Counted from the first letter of the stretch, positions 1-6,201 are shown. The stretch: DNA of 6,343 nt from an uncultured Lachnospiraceae bacterium (GCA_946409475.1 CAMJWQ010000207.1:1-6343); one strand, 5' to 3'. Translations and numbers: made by a program. The notes: generated by a model from the letters alone, not told the origin.

Positions 1-134
1 GCTTTACTATTGGCCTCATCAATTGCTCTCACCATCCGGCGGTAGGTTTCTTCCGTCTCTCCGTGTATCCATAAAAACGGCATCATATGATTGCTTTCCC
101 GGCCTTTTAAGAGCTCCTCAACTTTGGTATTCAT
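1..134 (-). CDS. Putative glycosyl hydrolase, N-terminal fragment (cut by window edge)
   Basis: Only the first 44 codons are present; the reading frame is open to the left edge. The start is an ATG at 132-134, preceded by the purine-rich GGAGAGGAAGGG about 4 nt upstream. The fragment begins MNTKVEELLKGRE and contains MMPFLWIHGETEETYRR followed by MVRAIDEANSKA. From memory of the family, this resembles the N-terminus of large glycosyl hydrolases of Lachnospiraceae, in which an 'LPFFWQHGE' strand is followed by an E/R-rich helix and then 'VCVESRPHPDF' as the start of a TIM barrel; the diagnostic second half lies outside the window. No signal peptide is visible, so a cytoplasmic enzyme acting on imported oligosaccharides is the inference. 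Substrate and CAZy family cannot be given. It could instead be an unrelated hypothetical protein, as 44 residues are little to judge on. Confidence 0.6.
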   Translation of the reverse strand, partial: MNTKVEELLKGRESNHMMPFLWIHGETEETYRRMVRAIDEANSK

Positions 135-165
135 ATCCCTTCCTCTCCATTCTTAGAAAATATCC

Positions 166-181
166 ACCTCATTCATGAGGT
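166..181. repeat. 16-bp palindrome in the glycosyl hydrolase leader
   Basis: The plus strand reads ACCTCAT, then TC, then ATGAGGT: two perfect 7-bp arms around a 2-bp centre. It lies about 30 nt before the glycosyl hydrolase start codon and downstream of the predicted transcription start. The 2-nt centre is too short for a good RNA hairpin loop, so a protein-binding operator is the better reading, but no regulator can be named. Confidence 0.35.
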
Positions 182-188
182 TCTCTCC

Positions 189-229
189 GCCTCCATATCC
201 CCTCTATCCCCATAGACAGGATAGGAGGC
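189..229 (-). promoter_or_regulatory. 41-nt bulged hairpin in the leader of the glycosyl hydrolase
   Basis: The outer arms are GCCTCC-A-TATCC (189-200) and GGATA-GGAGGC (219-229), pairing over 11 bp with one bulged A at 195. Inside is a second stem, TCTAT (203-207) with ATAGA (212-216), closed by a four-base loop and separated from the outer stem by a small internal loop. On the mRNA the loop is GGGG. No U-run follows it, so it is not a standard terminator. It may act as a leader RNA structure or as an operator dyad. No known riboswitch is recognised. Confidence 0.45.
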
Positions 230-254
230 CACTTTATCATGTTTCTGTAATTAG

Positions 255-263
255 TTTATACCA
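255..263 (-). promoter_or_regulatory. Extended -10 promoter element for the glycosyl hydrolase
   Basis: On the minus strand the bases read TGGTATAAA: a TATAAA hexamer (5 of 6 to TATAAT) preceded by a correctly placed TGn. The hexamer at 17-bp spacing upstream (278-283, CAATAC) does not resemble TTGACA, which fits an extended -10 promoter or one helped by an activator. Transcription would start near 248 and leave a leader of about 115 nt. Confidence 0.4.
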
Positions 264-430
264 TCTCCGGCAAAGCAGTATTGTACTATTGTTTTATTTA
301 TTTGTAATTTTGTTGTAATTATTTTTGAAATAAACAAAAACCATAAAGATACACGCTTACTATGCGGTCTCTCCATGGTCTTCGTAATTTACTCATAAAG
401 CAAATAACATAATTTTATTGTAAAAGTAAT

Positions 431-453
431 AAAGGATATCGCTTCATACCTTT
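431..453 (-). terminator. Weak terminator-like hairpin after rubrerythrin
   Basis: Arms AAAGG-A-TAT (431-439) and ATACCTTT (446-453) pair over 8 bp with one bulged A and a 6-nt loop, beginning about 8 nt past the rubrerythrin stop codon. On the minus strand the following bases are ATTACTTTTA, a broken and short U-tract. The stem has only two G-C pairs, so termination here would be inefficient. Confidence 0.3.
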
Positions 454-461
454 TTTCTGCT

Positions 462-1001
462 TTAATAATTATCCGCCTTTATCTGGAAATAAGCTTGGGG
501 ATGATCACATACGGGACAGACATTGGGTGCTTTTTTACCAATGACAACATGGCCGCAATTGCTGCATTGCCATATCATATCATTATCTCTGGAGAATACC
601 AATCCGCCTTCTACATTAGCAATAAGTTTACGGTATCTTTCTTCATGCTCCTTTTCAATGCCGGCAACCTGCTCAAAGAGATAAGCGATGCGCTCAAAGC
701 CTTCCTCTTTGGCCTCCTTTGCAAATTTTACATACATATCCGTCCATTCATAATTCTCTCCCGCAGCCCCATCCTGCAGATTGGTAAGGGTATCGGGAAT
801 ACCGTCATGAAGGAGCTTAAACCATATTTTAGCATGTTCCTTTTCGTTATTGGCAGTCTCCTCAAATAAATCCGCAATCTGCACGTAGCCTTCTTTTTTT
901 GCTTTCGATGCATAAAAGGTGTACTTATTTCTTGCCTGCGATTCCCCCGCAAAGGCTGCCATCAAATTTGCTTCCGTTCTGGTTCCTTTTAAATCTTTCA
1001 T
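462..1001 (-). CDS. rbr: Rubrerythrin
   Basis: Non-haem di-iron peroxidase of 179 residues that reduces hydrogen peroxide to water in the cytoplasm of anaerobes, taking electrons from rubredoxin or similar carriers. Residues 1-140 form the ferritin-like four-helix domain with the expected ligands: E20 (FAGESQA), E53 and H56 (NEKEH), E82 and E85 (GENYEW), and E116 and H119 (IEKEH). Residues 144-179 form a C-terminal rubredoxin domain with CSNCG (C146, C149) and CPVC (C162, C165) that binds one iron. Length is typical of the family. The ATG at 999-1001 is chosen because GGAGG (1009-1013) lies 7 nt upstream; an in-frame GTG at 1004 would be only 4 nt away. It lies 105 nt downstream of the tlpA-like gene with a hairpin between them, so it may have its own promoter, although I could not identify convincing -35 and -10 boxes. 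No PerR-box consensus is seen. Confidence 0.97.
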   Translation of the reverse strand: MKDLKGTRTEANLMAAFAGESQARNKYTFYASKAKKEGYVQIADLFEETANNEKEHAKIWFKLLHDGIPDTLTNLQDGAAGENYEWTDMYVKFAKEAKEEGFERIAYLFEQVAGIEKEHEERYRKLIANVEGGLVFSRDNDMIWQCSNCGHVVIGKKAPNVCPVCDHPQAYFQIKADNY

Positions 1002-1008
1002 CACTTAA

Positions 1009-1013
1009 CCTCC
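1009..1013 (-). promoter_or_regulatory. Ribosome binding site of rubrerythrin
   Basis: GGAGG on the minus strand, 7 nt before the ATG at 1001. This spacing decides for that ATG over the GTG at 1004. Confidence 0.75.
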
Positions 1014-1042
1014 ATATTTATTTTATTATTTAGATTTATTTA

Positions 1043-1075
1043 TTAGCCATAGTTCTACGGAATAACTATGGCTAA
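1043..1075 (-). terminator. Perfect 12-bp hairpin between tlpA-like gene and rubrerythrin
   Basis: TTAGCCATAGTT (1043-1054) and AACTATGGCTAA (1064-1075) are exact inverted repeats around a 9-nt loop. It begins about 30 nt past the tlpA stop codon, the right place for a terminator. However, the bases after the stem on the minus strand (TAAATAAATCTAAATAA) are A/U-rich without a proper U-run, so termination may be partial. The dyad is also placed where a rubrerythrin operator could sit, about 40 nt before the start codon, and shares a 10-mer with the region upstream of PFOR. Confidence 0.5.
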
Positions 1076-1106
1076 ATAACCGGTTCAAAAGTTTAATACC
1101 GTATCT

Positions 1107-1751
1107 TTAGTCATCGGCCCGAATCATTTCCATGCCCTGCAGCAGCGTATCCTTATCGATTGCGCCCACGGCAGAAGCTGCTATATTTCCCTCTTCGTCA
1201 ATAAAATAGGTGGCCGGTATGGATACCGTTCCATAAGCTGTCATGGCACTTTGGTCCAGGTCAAAATAAACAGGAAAAGTGTAACCCATTTCCTCCAGGA
1301 ACTTTGCTGCCGTCTCTTTTGTTTCCCGGGAGCCGTCCGTCAAATTAATCATCATAAATATAAAGTCTTCACCGGATTCCTCATATGCTTCCTGAAAATG
1401 CGGCATTTCACTTTTACAGGGAGGACACCAGCTTGCCCAAAAATTTAATATAATCGGTTTGCCTGTTTGGGATGACAAGGTTATTTCCTCATCCTCATCT
1501 GTGTAAACCGTAAAGTCCGGAGCCGGCGTTGCTTCTTCCTCCTCCGGATCATTAGTCCCCGGCTCTGTTTCATCGGAAGAATTTACATCCTCAGAATCAT
1601 TTTCCTTGGTTTCTTCCGCCGTTTCTTTTTTCTCCTGTAAGATATCATTGCTTTTATAATCATCCTGAAGATTTTTGTATAAAACAGAGGCTGCTATAAT
1701 ACATACAATCAATCCTAACAGCCATATCCATATCTTAACCGTCTTTTTCAT
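1107..1751 (-). CDS. Membrane-anchored TlpA/ResA-like thioredoxin
   Basis: Protein of 214 residues, thiol:disulfide oxidoreductase of the TlpA/ResA group, expected on the outer face of the cytoplasmic membrane. KK at 2-3 and a hydrophobic stretch at about 7-25 form an uncleaved signal anchor; C17 follows LIV, which is not a canonical lipobox, so a lipoprotein is unlikely. Residues about 30-76 are a low-complexity acidic linker (Glu, Asp, Ser, Thr). The thioredoxin fold spans about 77-210, with FWASWCPPC carrying active-site C109 and C112, and cis-proline P179 in SIPATYF. It would receive electrons from the CcdA-like protein encoded immediately upstream and reduce disulfides in exported proteins. 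No cytochrome c maturation gene is visible, so a role in haem attachment has no support here; repair or reduction of oxidised surface thiols is the inference. Its ribosome binding site AAGGAG (1758-1763) overlaps the ccdA stop codon. Confidence 0.92.
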   Translation of the reverse strand: MKKTVKIWIWLLGLIVCIIAASVLYKNLQDDYKSNDILQEKKETAEETKENDSEDVNSSDETEPGTNDPEEEEATPAPDFTVYTDEDEEITLSSQTGKPIILNFWASWCPPCKSEMPHFQEAYEESGEDFIFMMINLTDGSRETKETAAKFLEEMGYTFPVYFDLDQSAMTAYGTVSIPATYFIDEEGNIAASAVGAIDKDTLLQGMEMIRADD

Positions 1752-1757
1752 GCAAAA

Positions 1758-1763
1758 CTCCTT
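1758..1763 (-). promoter_or_regulatory. Ribosome binding site of the tlpA-like gene, overlapping the ccdA stop
   Basis: AAGGAG on the minus strand, 6 nt before the ATG at 1751. Its first two bases are part of the ccdA TAA stop codon (1762-1764), so terminating ribosomes would sit on the next start site; translational coupling is likely. Confidence 0.75.
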
Positions 1764-2433
1764 AAATTGATAAATAGGATAAGAACTTACCCAGGTACCC
1801 GGACATCATCATTAATCCTATTATAATTAAAAATATTCCTGCTGCCGTATTTATGTATCCATAATGCTCCTTTATAAATGCGAAGGTATTTTTCATCTTA
1901 TCAATCAACACCGCACTGATAAGGAATGGTATTCCAAGACCCAGGGAATAAAGTACCAGCATGAACATCCCCTGGAGCATGGAACCTCTTTGGGAGGCAA
2001 GCATAAGTGCCGACCCCAAAAAGGCTCCCACACAAGGGGTCCATCCTATGGAAAAAACGATTCCGAATAGAATGGAAGAAAAAAAACCTGTTATCTTCCA
2101 ATCCTGTTTTAATTTTAGGGTTTTATTTAAGAAGCCAATCTTAAAAATACCGGTAAAATTAAGACCCAGCAGGATTACAACAGCTCCTGCTATCAGGTTA
2201 ATGGTGTTATGGTATGTGTTTATGATTTTTCCGATGCTTCCCGCAAAAGCACCCATAGCCACAAATATTAGCGTAAATCCCAAAACAAACCCAACAGCAT
2301 TTTTCAATGCCGTATACCGCTTTTCCCCTTCGTCCGTTCCCGCCATATAAGAAATGTAAATGGGCAGCATAGGAAGAAAGCAAGGTGATATAAATGTTAT
2401 GATTCCTTCTAAAAATGTGATTAAATAATGCAT
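1762..2433 (-). CDS. ccdA: CcdA-type cytochrome c biogenesis / thiol-electron transport membrane protein
   Basis: Integral membrane protein of 223 residues in the CcdA/DsbD transmembrane family. It moves reducing equivalents from cytoplasmic thioredoxin to an extracytoplasmic thioredoxin-like partner, here most likely the TlpA-like protein encoded 10 nt downstream. About six membrane spans are visible (roughly 5-30, 46-68, 76-97, 114-142, 152-177 and 194-214). The two conserved redox cysteines are C18 in ISPCFLPMLP and C134 in GWTPCVGAFLG. Length is normal for CcdA. I chose ATG 2431-2433, giving the usual short lead MHYLITFLEG, with GGGGAG 11 nt upstream. An in-frame GTG at 2460 would add nine residues and sits 9 nt behind AGGAAAGGG (2470-2478), so it remains a possible alternative. 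No terminator separates it clearly from PFOR upstream. The pairing with a TlpA protein is known in many Firmicutes. Confidence 0.93.
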   Translation of the reverse strand: MHYLITFLEGIITFISPCFLPMLPIYISYMAGTDEGEKRYTALKNAVGFVLGFTLIFVAMGAFAGSIGKIINTYHNTINLIAGAVVILLGLNFTGIFKIGFLNKTLKLKQDWKITGFFSSILFGIVFSIGWTPCVGAFLGSALMLASQRGSMLQGMFMLVLYSLGLGIPFLISAVLIDKMKNTFAFIKEHYGYINTAAGIFLIIIGLMMMSGYLGKFLSYLSI

Positions 2434-2530
2434 ATTACTACTTTCTCCCCATCTTAACACGCATGGTTTCCCTTTCCTGCAAGGGTGAAATCACACGTGT
2501 TTGTTTTTTCAGCCTATTACCTGTCATGAT
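2434..2530 (-). promoter_or_regulatory. PFOR-ccdA intergenic leader with a hairpin over a ribosome-binding-like sequence
   Basis: This 97-nt gap has no stem with a U-run, so I see no intrinsic terminator for PFOR. CCCTT (2470-2474) and AAGGG (2481-2485) pair around a 6-nt loop, and the purine-rich AGGAAAGGG (2470-2478 on the minus strand) lies within that hairpin. That sequence is placed to serve either a GTG start of ccdA at 2460 or an out-of-frame 8-residue reading frame (2438-2464) ending 4 nt before the chosen ccdA ATG. No clear promoter was recognised. Confidence 0.35.
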
Positions 2531-5500
2531 TTATTTTTCTGCCATTTTTACTAACTGTTCATATTTTTCCTTTGCATTCTTTTCCGCCTTGCCGAAAAGC
2601 TCCTTCGCACGGTCGGGGTTCTGTCTGATTAAGGAATTATAACGTACCTCGTTATTCACAAATTCCTGATATTCCATGGTAGGTGCCTTACTGTCAAGGA
2701 TAAACGGATTTTCCCCGGCAAGCTTCCTTCTGGGATCAAAACGGAACAGATTCCAATAACCGGATTGTACCGCCTTCTTCTCTTCGGATTGTGAATTTGA
2801 CATACCGCCTTTAATTCCATGGCTGATACAAGGTGCATACGCTATGATAATGGAAGGACCGGGATAGGATTCCGCTTCCAAAAATGCCTTGATGCATTGA
2901 TTGTTATCCGCACCCTGAGAAACCTGTGCTACATAGACATACCCATAGGTCATGGCTATCTGAGCCAGATCCTTCTTCTTCACCTCTTTACCGGCTGCCG
3001 CAAACTGCGCTATGGCACCTGTCTGGGTGGCTTTAGAGGACTGGCCTCCGGTATTGGAATAGACCTCCGTATCAAATACCAGAACATTTACGTTTTCGCC
3101 GCTGGCCAATACGTGATCCAATCCACCAAAGCCGATATCATATGCCCATCCGTCACCGCCAAAGATCCATTGCGACTTCTTAGCCAAAAATTCCTTTTGC
3201 TTTAATATAGCCGCTGCTTTTTCGCAGCCATCCTCACTATTGCTTTTTGTTAAGGCAAGCACCAGTCCGGCAGCAGCCTTTGTATTTTCGGATCCGTTCA
3301 TAAAGGTATTCAGATAAGCCTCACAGGCTTCTTTTACATAAGGTTTCGCCGTAATACCTTTCAGCTCCTCCACTTTTCCCTTTAAAGCCTTTCGGATACT
3401 TTCCTGTGCCAAATACATTCCGTAACCGAATTCCGCATTGTCTTCAAACAGAGAATTTGCCCATGCGGGGCCTTTTCCCTCTCTGTTAACGGTATAGGGT
3501 GTGGAGGGCGAGGAACCGCCCCAGATGGAGGTACAGCCTGTGGCATTCGCAATATACATTCTGTCTCCGAATAACTGTGTCACTAATTTTGCATAAGGAG
3601 TTTCCCCGCAGCCGGCACAGGCTCCTGAAAACTCCAGCAGAGGCTGTTTAAACTGGCTGCCCTTCACCGTAGTTTCCTTAAATTTATCCCACACGTCCCT
3701 CTTTGCCGGTAATGATTGACCATAGTTAAAATATTCCTGTTTTTTAAGCTGGGATTCCAGTGAGCTCATACCCAATGCTTTTTCTCCCTTTTTACCGGGA
3801 CATACATTAACACAGGAGGAGCATCCCGTACAGTCAAGTGTGGAAACGGTGATGGAAAAATAGTACCCCGGCATACCTGTCATCGGTAAGGTATCCATGC
3901 CTTCGGGAGCTTTATTCTTCTCCTCCTCCGTTAAAACAGCGGGTCTGATAACGGCATGAGGACATACGTAAGAGCATAGGTTACATTGGATACAGTTTTC
4001 AGGGTACCATGTGGAAACATCCACCGCAACCCCCCTTTTTTCATAGGCAGATGTACCCTGGGGCATGGTTCCGTCTGCCATAGCTTTAAATACGGAAACA
4101 GGAAGGCTGTCTCCCTGACAGGAATTCACAGGCTTTTGAATGTTATTGACAAAGTTGATTACTTCCGTCCTTCCTTCCGCTTCACCAGAACCGGCCGCTA
4201 TATCTTCCGCATTCCTCCAGCTCCCGGGGATTTCTATTTTTACCAGTTTTTCCACACCTTGATCGATAGCCTTATGATTCATGGCTACAATAGCATCACC
4301 TTTTCTTGCATAGGTTTTGGCTGCGGCATCCTTCATATACTTAACGGCATCTTCAATGGGAATGATATCTGCCAGCTTAAAAAAAGCAGCCTGCAGTATG
4401 GTATTGATTCTTCCGCCCAGACCTATTTCCTTCCCAATAGAAACACCGTCTATCGTATAAAATTTTATGTCATGCTCCGACATATACCTTTTTACTTTTC
4501 CGGGAAGGCGTTCTTCTATTTCCTCCATAGTCCAGCCACAGTTTAAAAGGAAGGTTCCTCCGTCATTTAAATCCTGTACCATATTATATTTATAAATATA
4601 TGCGGCATTATGGCAGGCAACAAAATTGGCCTGTTCGATTAAATAAGTAGCCTTAATGGGAGCTTTACCAAAACGCAAATGAGAGGTGGTAACGCCCCCG
4701 GATTTTTTAGAATCATAGTCAAAATATGCCTGTACATACATATTGGTGTGATCCCCTATGATCTTAATGGAGTTTTTATTGGCCCCGACCGTTCCGTCGG
4801 CTCCTAATCCCCAGAATTTACAGCTGATTGTACTTTTCGGTGTGGTAACAGGCTTTTCCAATACGGGAAGAGATAAATTAGTCACATCATCATCAATACC
4901 GATGGTAAAGGTCTGTTTATCGGTGTTTCTGTAAACAGAAATGATATGGGCTGAGGTTGTATTTTTAGAGCTCAGGCCGTAACGCCCGTTTCTGATGACA
5001 GCCTGTTCAAATTTCGATCCCTTTAATGCCGCTACCACATCCAAATAAAGGGGTTCGCCAATGGCTCCCGGTTCCTTGGTACGGTCTAATACGCTGATTT
5101 CCTCTACGGTATCCGGAATAACAGAAAGAAGATGCTTAACAGAGAAGGGGCGATAAAGCCTGACTTTAATAAGGCCGACCTTTTCTCCTTTTTCCATTAA
5201 ATAATCGATGGTTTCTTCAATAGCGTCGCAAACGGAGCCCATAGCAATGATTATTTTAGCAGCATCCCTTGCCCCGTAATAATTAAATAACCGATAGTCC
5301 GTTCCGATTTTTTTATTTACCTCATTCATATAATTTTCCACGATCTCCGGAACGGCATTATAATAACTGTTGCTTGCTTCCCTTACCTGGAAGAAAATAT
5401 CAGGATTTTGAGCGGAACCATGTAATACGGGATGCTCCGGATTCAAGGCACGCTTTCGGAATGCATCCACCGCACCCATATCACACATCTCCTTTAAATC

Positions 5501-6067
5501 CTCGTAGTCCCAGGTCTCTACCTTCTGTATCTCGTGTGAAGTACGGAACCCGTCAAAGAAATGTAAAAAGGGAACCCTCCCCTTTATTGCAGAAAGATGG
5601 GCTACGGCACCCAAATCCATCGTTTCCTGCACATTTCCGCTGGCCAGCATGGCAAAGCCTGTCTGGCGGCATGCATAAATATCCTGGTGATCCCCAAAAA
5701 TAGAAAGGGCATGACTGGCTATGGTTCTTGCCGATACGTGAATAACGCCCGGCAGCAGCTCTCCCGCAATTTTATACATATTGGGCACCATTAATAATAA
5801 TCCCTGGGATGCGGTATAGGTCGTGGTTAATGCTCCGGCCGATAAAGACCCGTGCACGGCTCCGGCAGCACCGCTTTCTGCCTGCATTTCCACAACATTA
5901 ACGGATTCTCCGAAAATATTTTTTCTACCCTCCGCAGACCATTTATCCGCCAGCTCGGCCATTGGCGAAGAGGGGGTAATCGGATAGATGGCGGCAACCT
6001 CTGTAAATGCATAGGAAACATGTGCCGCAGCAGTATTTCCATCCATAGTTTTCATACTCCTACTCAT
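2531..6067 (-). CDS. nifJ: Pyruvate:ferredoxin (flavodoxin) oxidoreductase, single-chain
   Basis: Cytoplasmic enzyme of 1178 residues that oxidatively decarboxylates pyruvate with CoA to acetyl-CoA and CO2, reducing ferredoxin or flavodoxin; the centre of clostridial fermentation. Domain order follows the Desulfovibrio africanus enzyme: pyruvate/TPP domain I (about 1-258) with YPITPSSP (T31), E64 and R114 at the same numbers; domain II (about 259-415); gamma-type domain III with GLGADGTVGANK (about 416-627); linker; 2[4Fe-4S] ferredoxin domain (C692, C695, C698, C702 and C746, C749, C752, C756); TPP domain VI with proximal-cluster cysteines C817, C820, C845 and C1080, and TPP/Mg motif GDGWAYDIGFGG (971-982) with SNTGGQ (1004-1009). 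All expected cluster ligands are present and the frame is intact. It lacks the long C-terminal extension of the D. africanus enzyme. The ATG at 6065-6067 is chosen because AAAGGAG lies 7 nt upstream; the frame is open to a TTG at 6091, but that would include the ribosome binding site. Confidence 0.98.
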   Translation of the reverse strand: MSRSMKTMDGNTAAAHVSYAFTEVAAIYPITPSSPMAELADKWSAEGRKNIFGESVNVVEMQAESGAAGAVHGSLSAGALTTTYTASQGLLLMVPNMYKIAGELLPGVIHVSARTIASHALSIFGDHQDIYACRQTGFAMLASGNVQETMDLGAVAHLSAIKGRVPFLHFFDGFRTSHEIQKVETWDYEDLKEMCDMGAVDAFRKRALNPEHPVLHGSAQNPDIFFQVREASNSYYNAVPEIVENYMNEVNKKIGTDYRLFNYYGARDAAKIIIAMGSVCDAIEETIDYLMEKGEKVGLIKVRLYRPFSVKHLLSVIPDTVEEISVLDRTKEPGAIGEPLYLDVVAALKGSKFEQAVIRNGRYGLSSKNTTSAHIISVYRNTDKQTFTIGIDDDVTNLSLPVLEKPVTTPKSTISCKFWGLGADGTVGANKNSIKIIGDHTNMYVQAYFDYDSKKSGGVTTSHLRFGKAPIKATYLIEQANFVACHNAAYIYKYNMVQDLNDGGTFLLNCGWTMEEIEERLPGKVKRYMSEHDIKFYTIDGVSIGKEIGLGGRINTILQAAFFKLADIIPIEDAVKYMKDAAAKTYARKGDAIVAMNHKAIDQGVEKLVKIEIPGSWRNAEDIAAGSGEAEGRTEVINFVNNIQKPVNSCQGDSLPVSVFKAMADGTMPQGTSAYEKRGVAVDVSTWYPENCIQCNLCSYVCPHAVIRPAVLTEEEKNKAPEGMDTLPMTGMPGYYFSITVSTLDCTGCSSCVNVCPGKKGEKALGMSSLESQLKKQEYFNYGQSLPAKRDVWDKFKETTVKGSQFKQPLLEFSGACAGCGETPYAKLVTQLFGDRMYIANATGCTSIWGGSSPSTPYTVNREGKGPAWANSLFEDNAEFGYGMYLAQESIRKALKGKVEELKGITAKPYVKEACEAYLNTFMNGSENTKAAAGLVLALTKSNSEDGCEKAAAILKQKEFLAKKSQWIFGGDGWAYDIGFGGLDHVLASGENVNVLVFDTEVYSNTGGQSSKATQTGAIAQFAAAGKEVKKKDLAQIAMTYGYVYVAQVSQGADNNQCIKAFLEAESYPGPSIIIAYAPCISHGIKGGMSNSQSEEKKAVQSGYWNLFRFDPRRKLAGENPFILDSKAPTMEYQEFVNNEVRYNSLIRQNPDRAKELFGKAEKNAKEKYEQLVKMAEK

Positions 6068-6074
6068 TTTACTG

Positions 6075-6081
6075 CTCCTTT
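6075..6081 (-). promoter_or_regulatory. Ribosome binding site of the PFOR gene
   Basis: AAAGGAG on the minus strand, 7 nt before the ATG at 6067. It fixes the start and rules out the in-frame TTG at 6091. Confidence 0.85.
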
Positions 6082-6103
6082 CTGTATACAAAATAAATCA
6101 TTT

Positions 6104-6141
6104 CGTAGTTATTGCCTCTTTATAATCAAGCATAGTTATTG
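6104..6141. repeat. Direct repeat CrTAGTTATTG upstream of PFOR
   Basis: CGTAGTTATTG (6104-6114) and CATAGTTATTG (6131-6141) match at 10 of 11 positions with a 27-bp period. They flank a candidate -10 hexamer, TATAAA on the minus strand (6119-6124), which would put the transcription start near the proximal copy. A second candidate, TACAAT (6138-6143), overlaps the distal copy. Neither has a good -35 box. The arrangement suits a regulator site around the PFOR promoter but this is inference. Confidence 0.35.
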
Positions 6142-6177
6142 TACGTTTATCTCCGGCAGCTTATTCCCAATAAATAG

Positions 6178-6201
6178 AATCTGCAAAAACTTTTGCTGAT
6201 T
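6178..6201. repeat. 24-bp imperfect palindrome upstream of PFOR
   Basis: Arms AATCTGCAAAA (6178-6188) and TTTTGCTGATT (6191-6201) pair at 10 of 11 positions around a 2-bp centre; the only mismatch is T6182 with T6197. The 9-mer CTGCAAAAA (6181-6189) recurs as a direct repeat at 6209-6217. The short centre favours a protein operator over an RNA hairpin. It lies about 110-135 nt before the PFOR start codon. Confidence 0.4.

Larger units (their letters stand above)
135..461. other. Intergenic region between rubrerythrin and the glycosyl hydrolase (327 nt)
   Basis: I see no gene of ordinary length on either strand. The half nearest rubrerythrin (about 240-430) is very AT-rich; the half nearest the glycosyl hydrolase (about 165-230) is purine/pyrimidine biased with two inverted repeats. 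Read on the minus strand, it holds a weak terminator-like hairpin after rubrerythrin (431-453), a phased direct repeat of TTGTAATT on the plus strand (302-309 and 313-320), an extended -10 element (255-263), a bulged 41-nt hairpin (189-229), a 16-bp palindrome (166-181) and a possible 7-residue upstream reading frame (153-176). Confidence 0.7.

Noticed and set aside
495..869. A 124-residue open frame on the plus strand opposite rubrerythrin
   Set aside because: It lies wholly antisense to an unmistakable rubrerythrin with all metal ligands and shows no recognisable domain or ribosome binding site.
462..1004. Rubrerythrin starting at the GTG at 1004
   Set aside because: The GTG is only 4 nt from GGAGG while the adjacent ATG at 1001 has 7-nt spacing and the usual M-K-x-L-K-G-T start.
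1043..1075. PerR box in the rubrerythrin upstream region
   Set aside because: The dyad there is a 12-bp inverted repeat with a 9-nt centre and does not match the 7-1-7 PerR consensus; no other match was found in 1005-1106.
3986..4546. A 186-residue open frame on the plus strand inside PFOR
   Set aside because: It is fully antisense to intact PFOR coding sequence with no family resemblance; the same holds for plus-strand frames at 1961-2350, 2819-3205, 5374-5703 and 5852-6199.
2531..6091. PFOR starting at the TTG at 6091
   Set aside because: The extra eight codons would contain the strong AAAGGAG site at 6075-6081, and the N-terminus from the ATG at 6067 aligns in numbering with known functional residues (T31, E64, R114).
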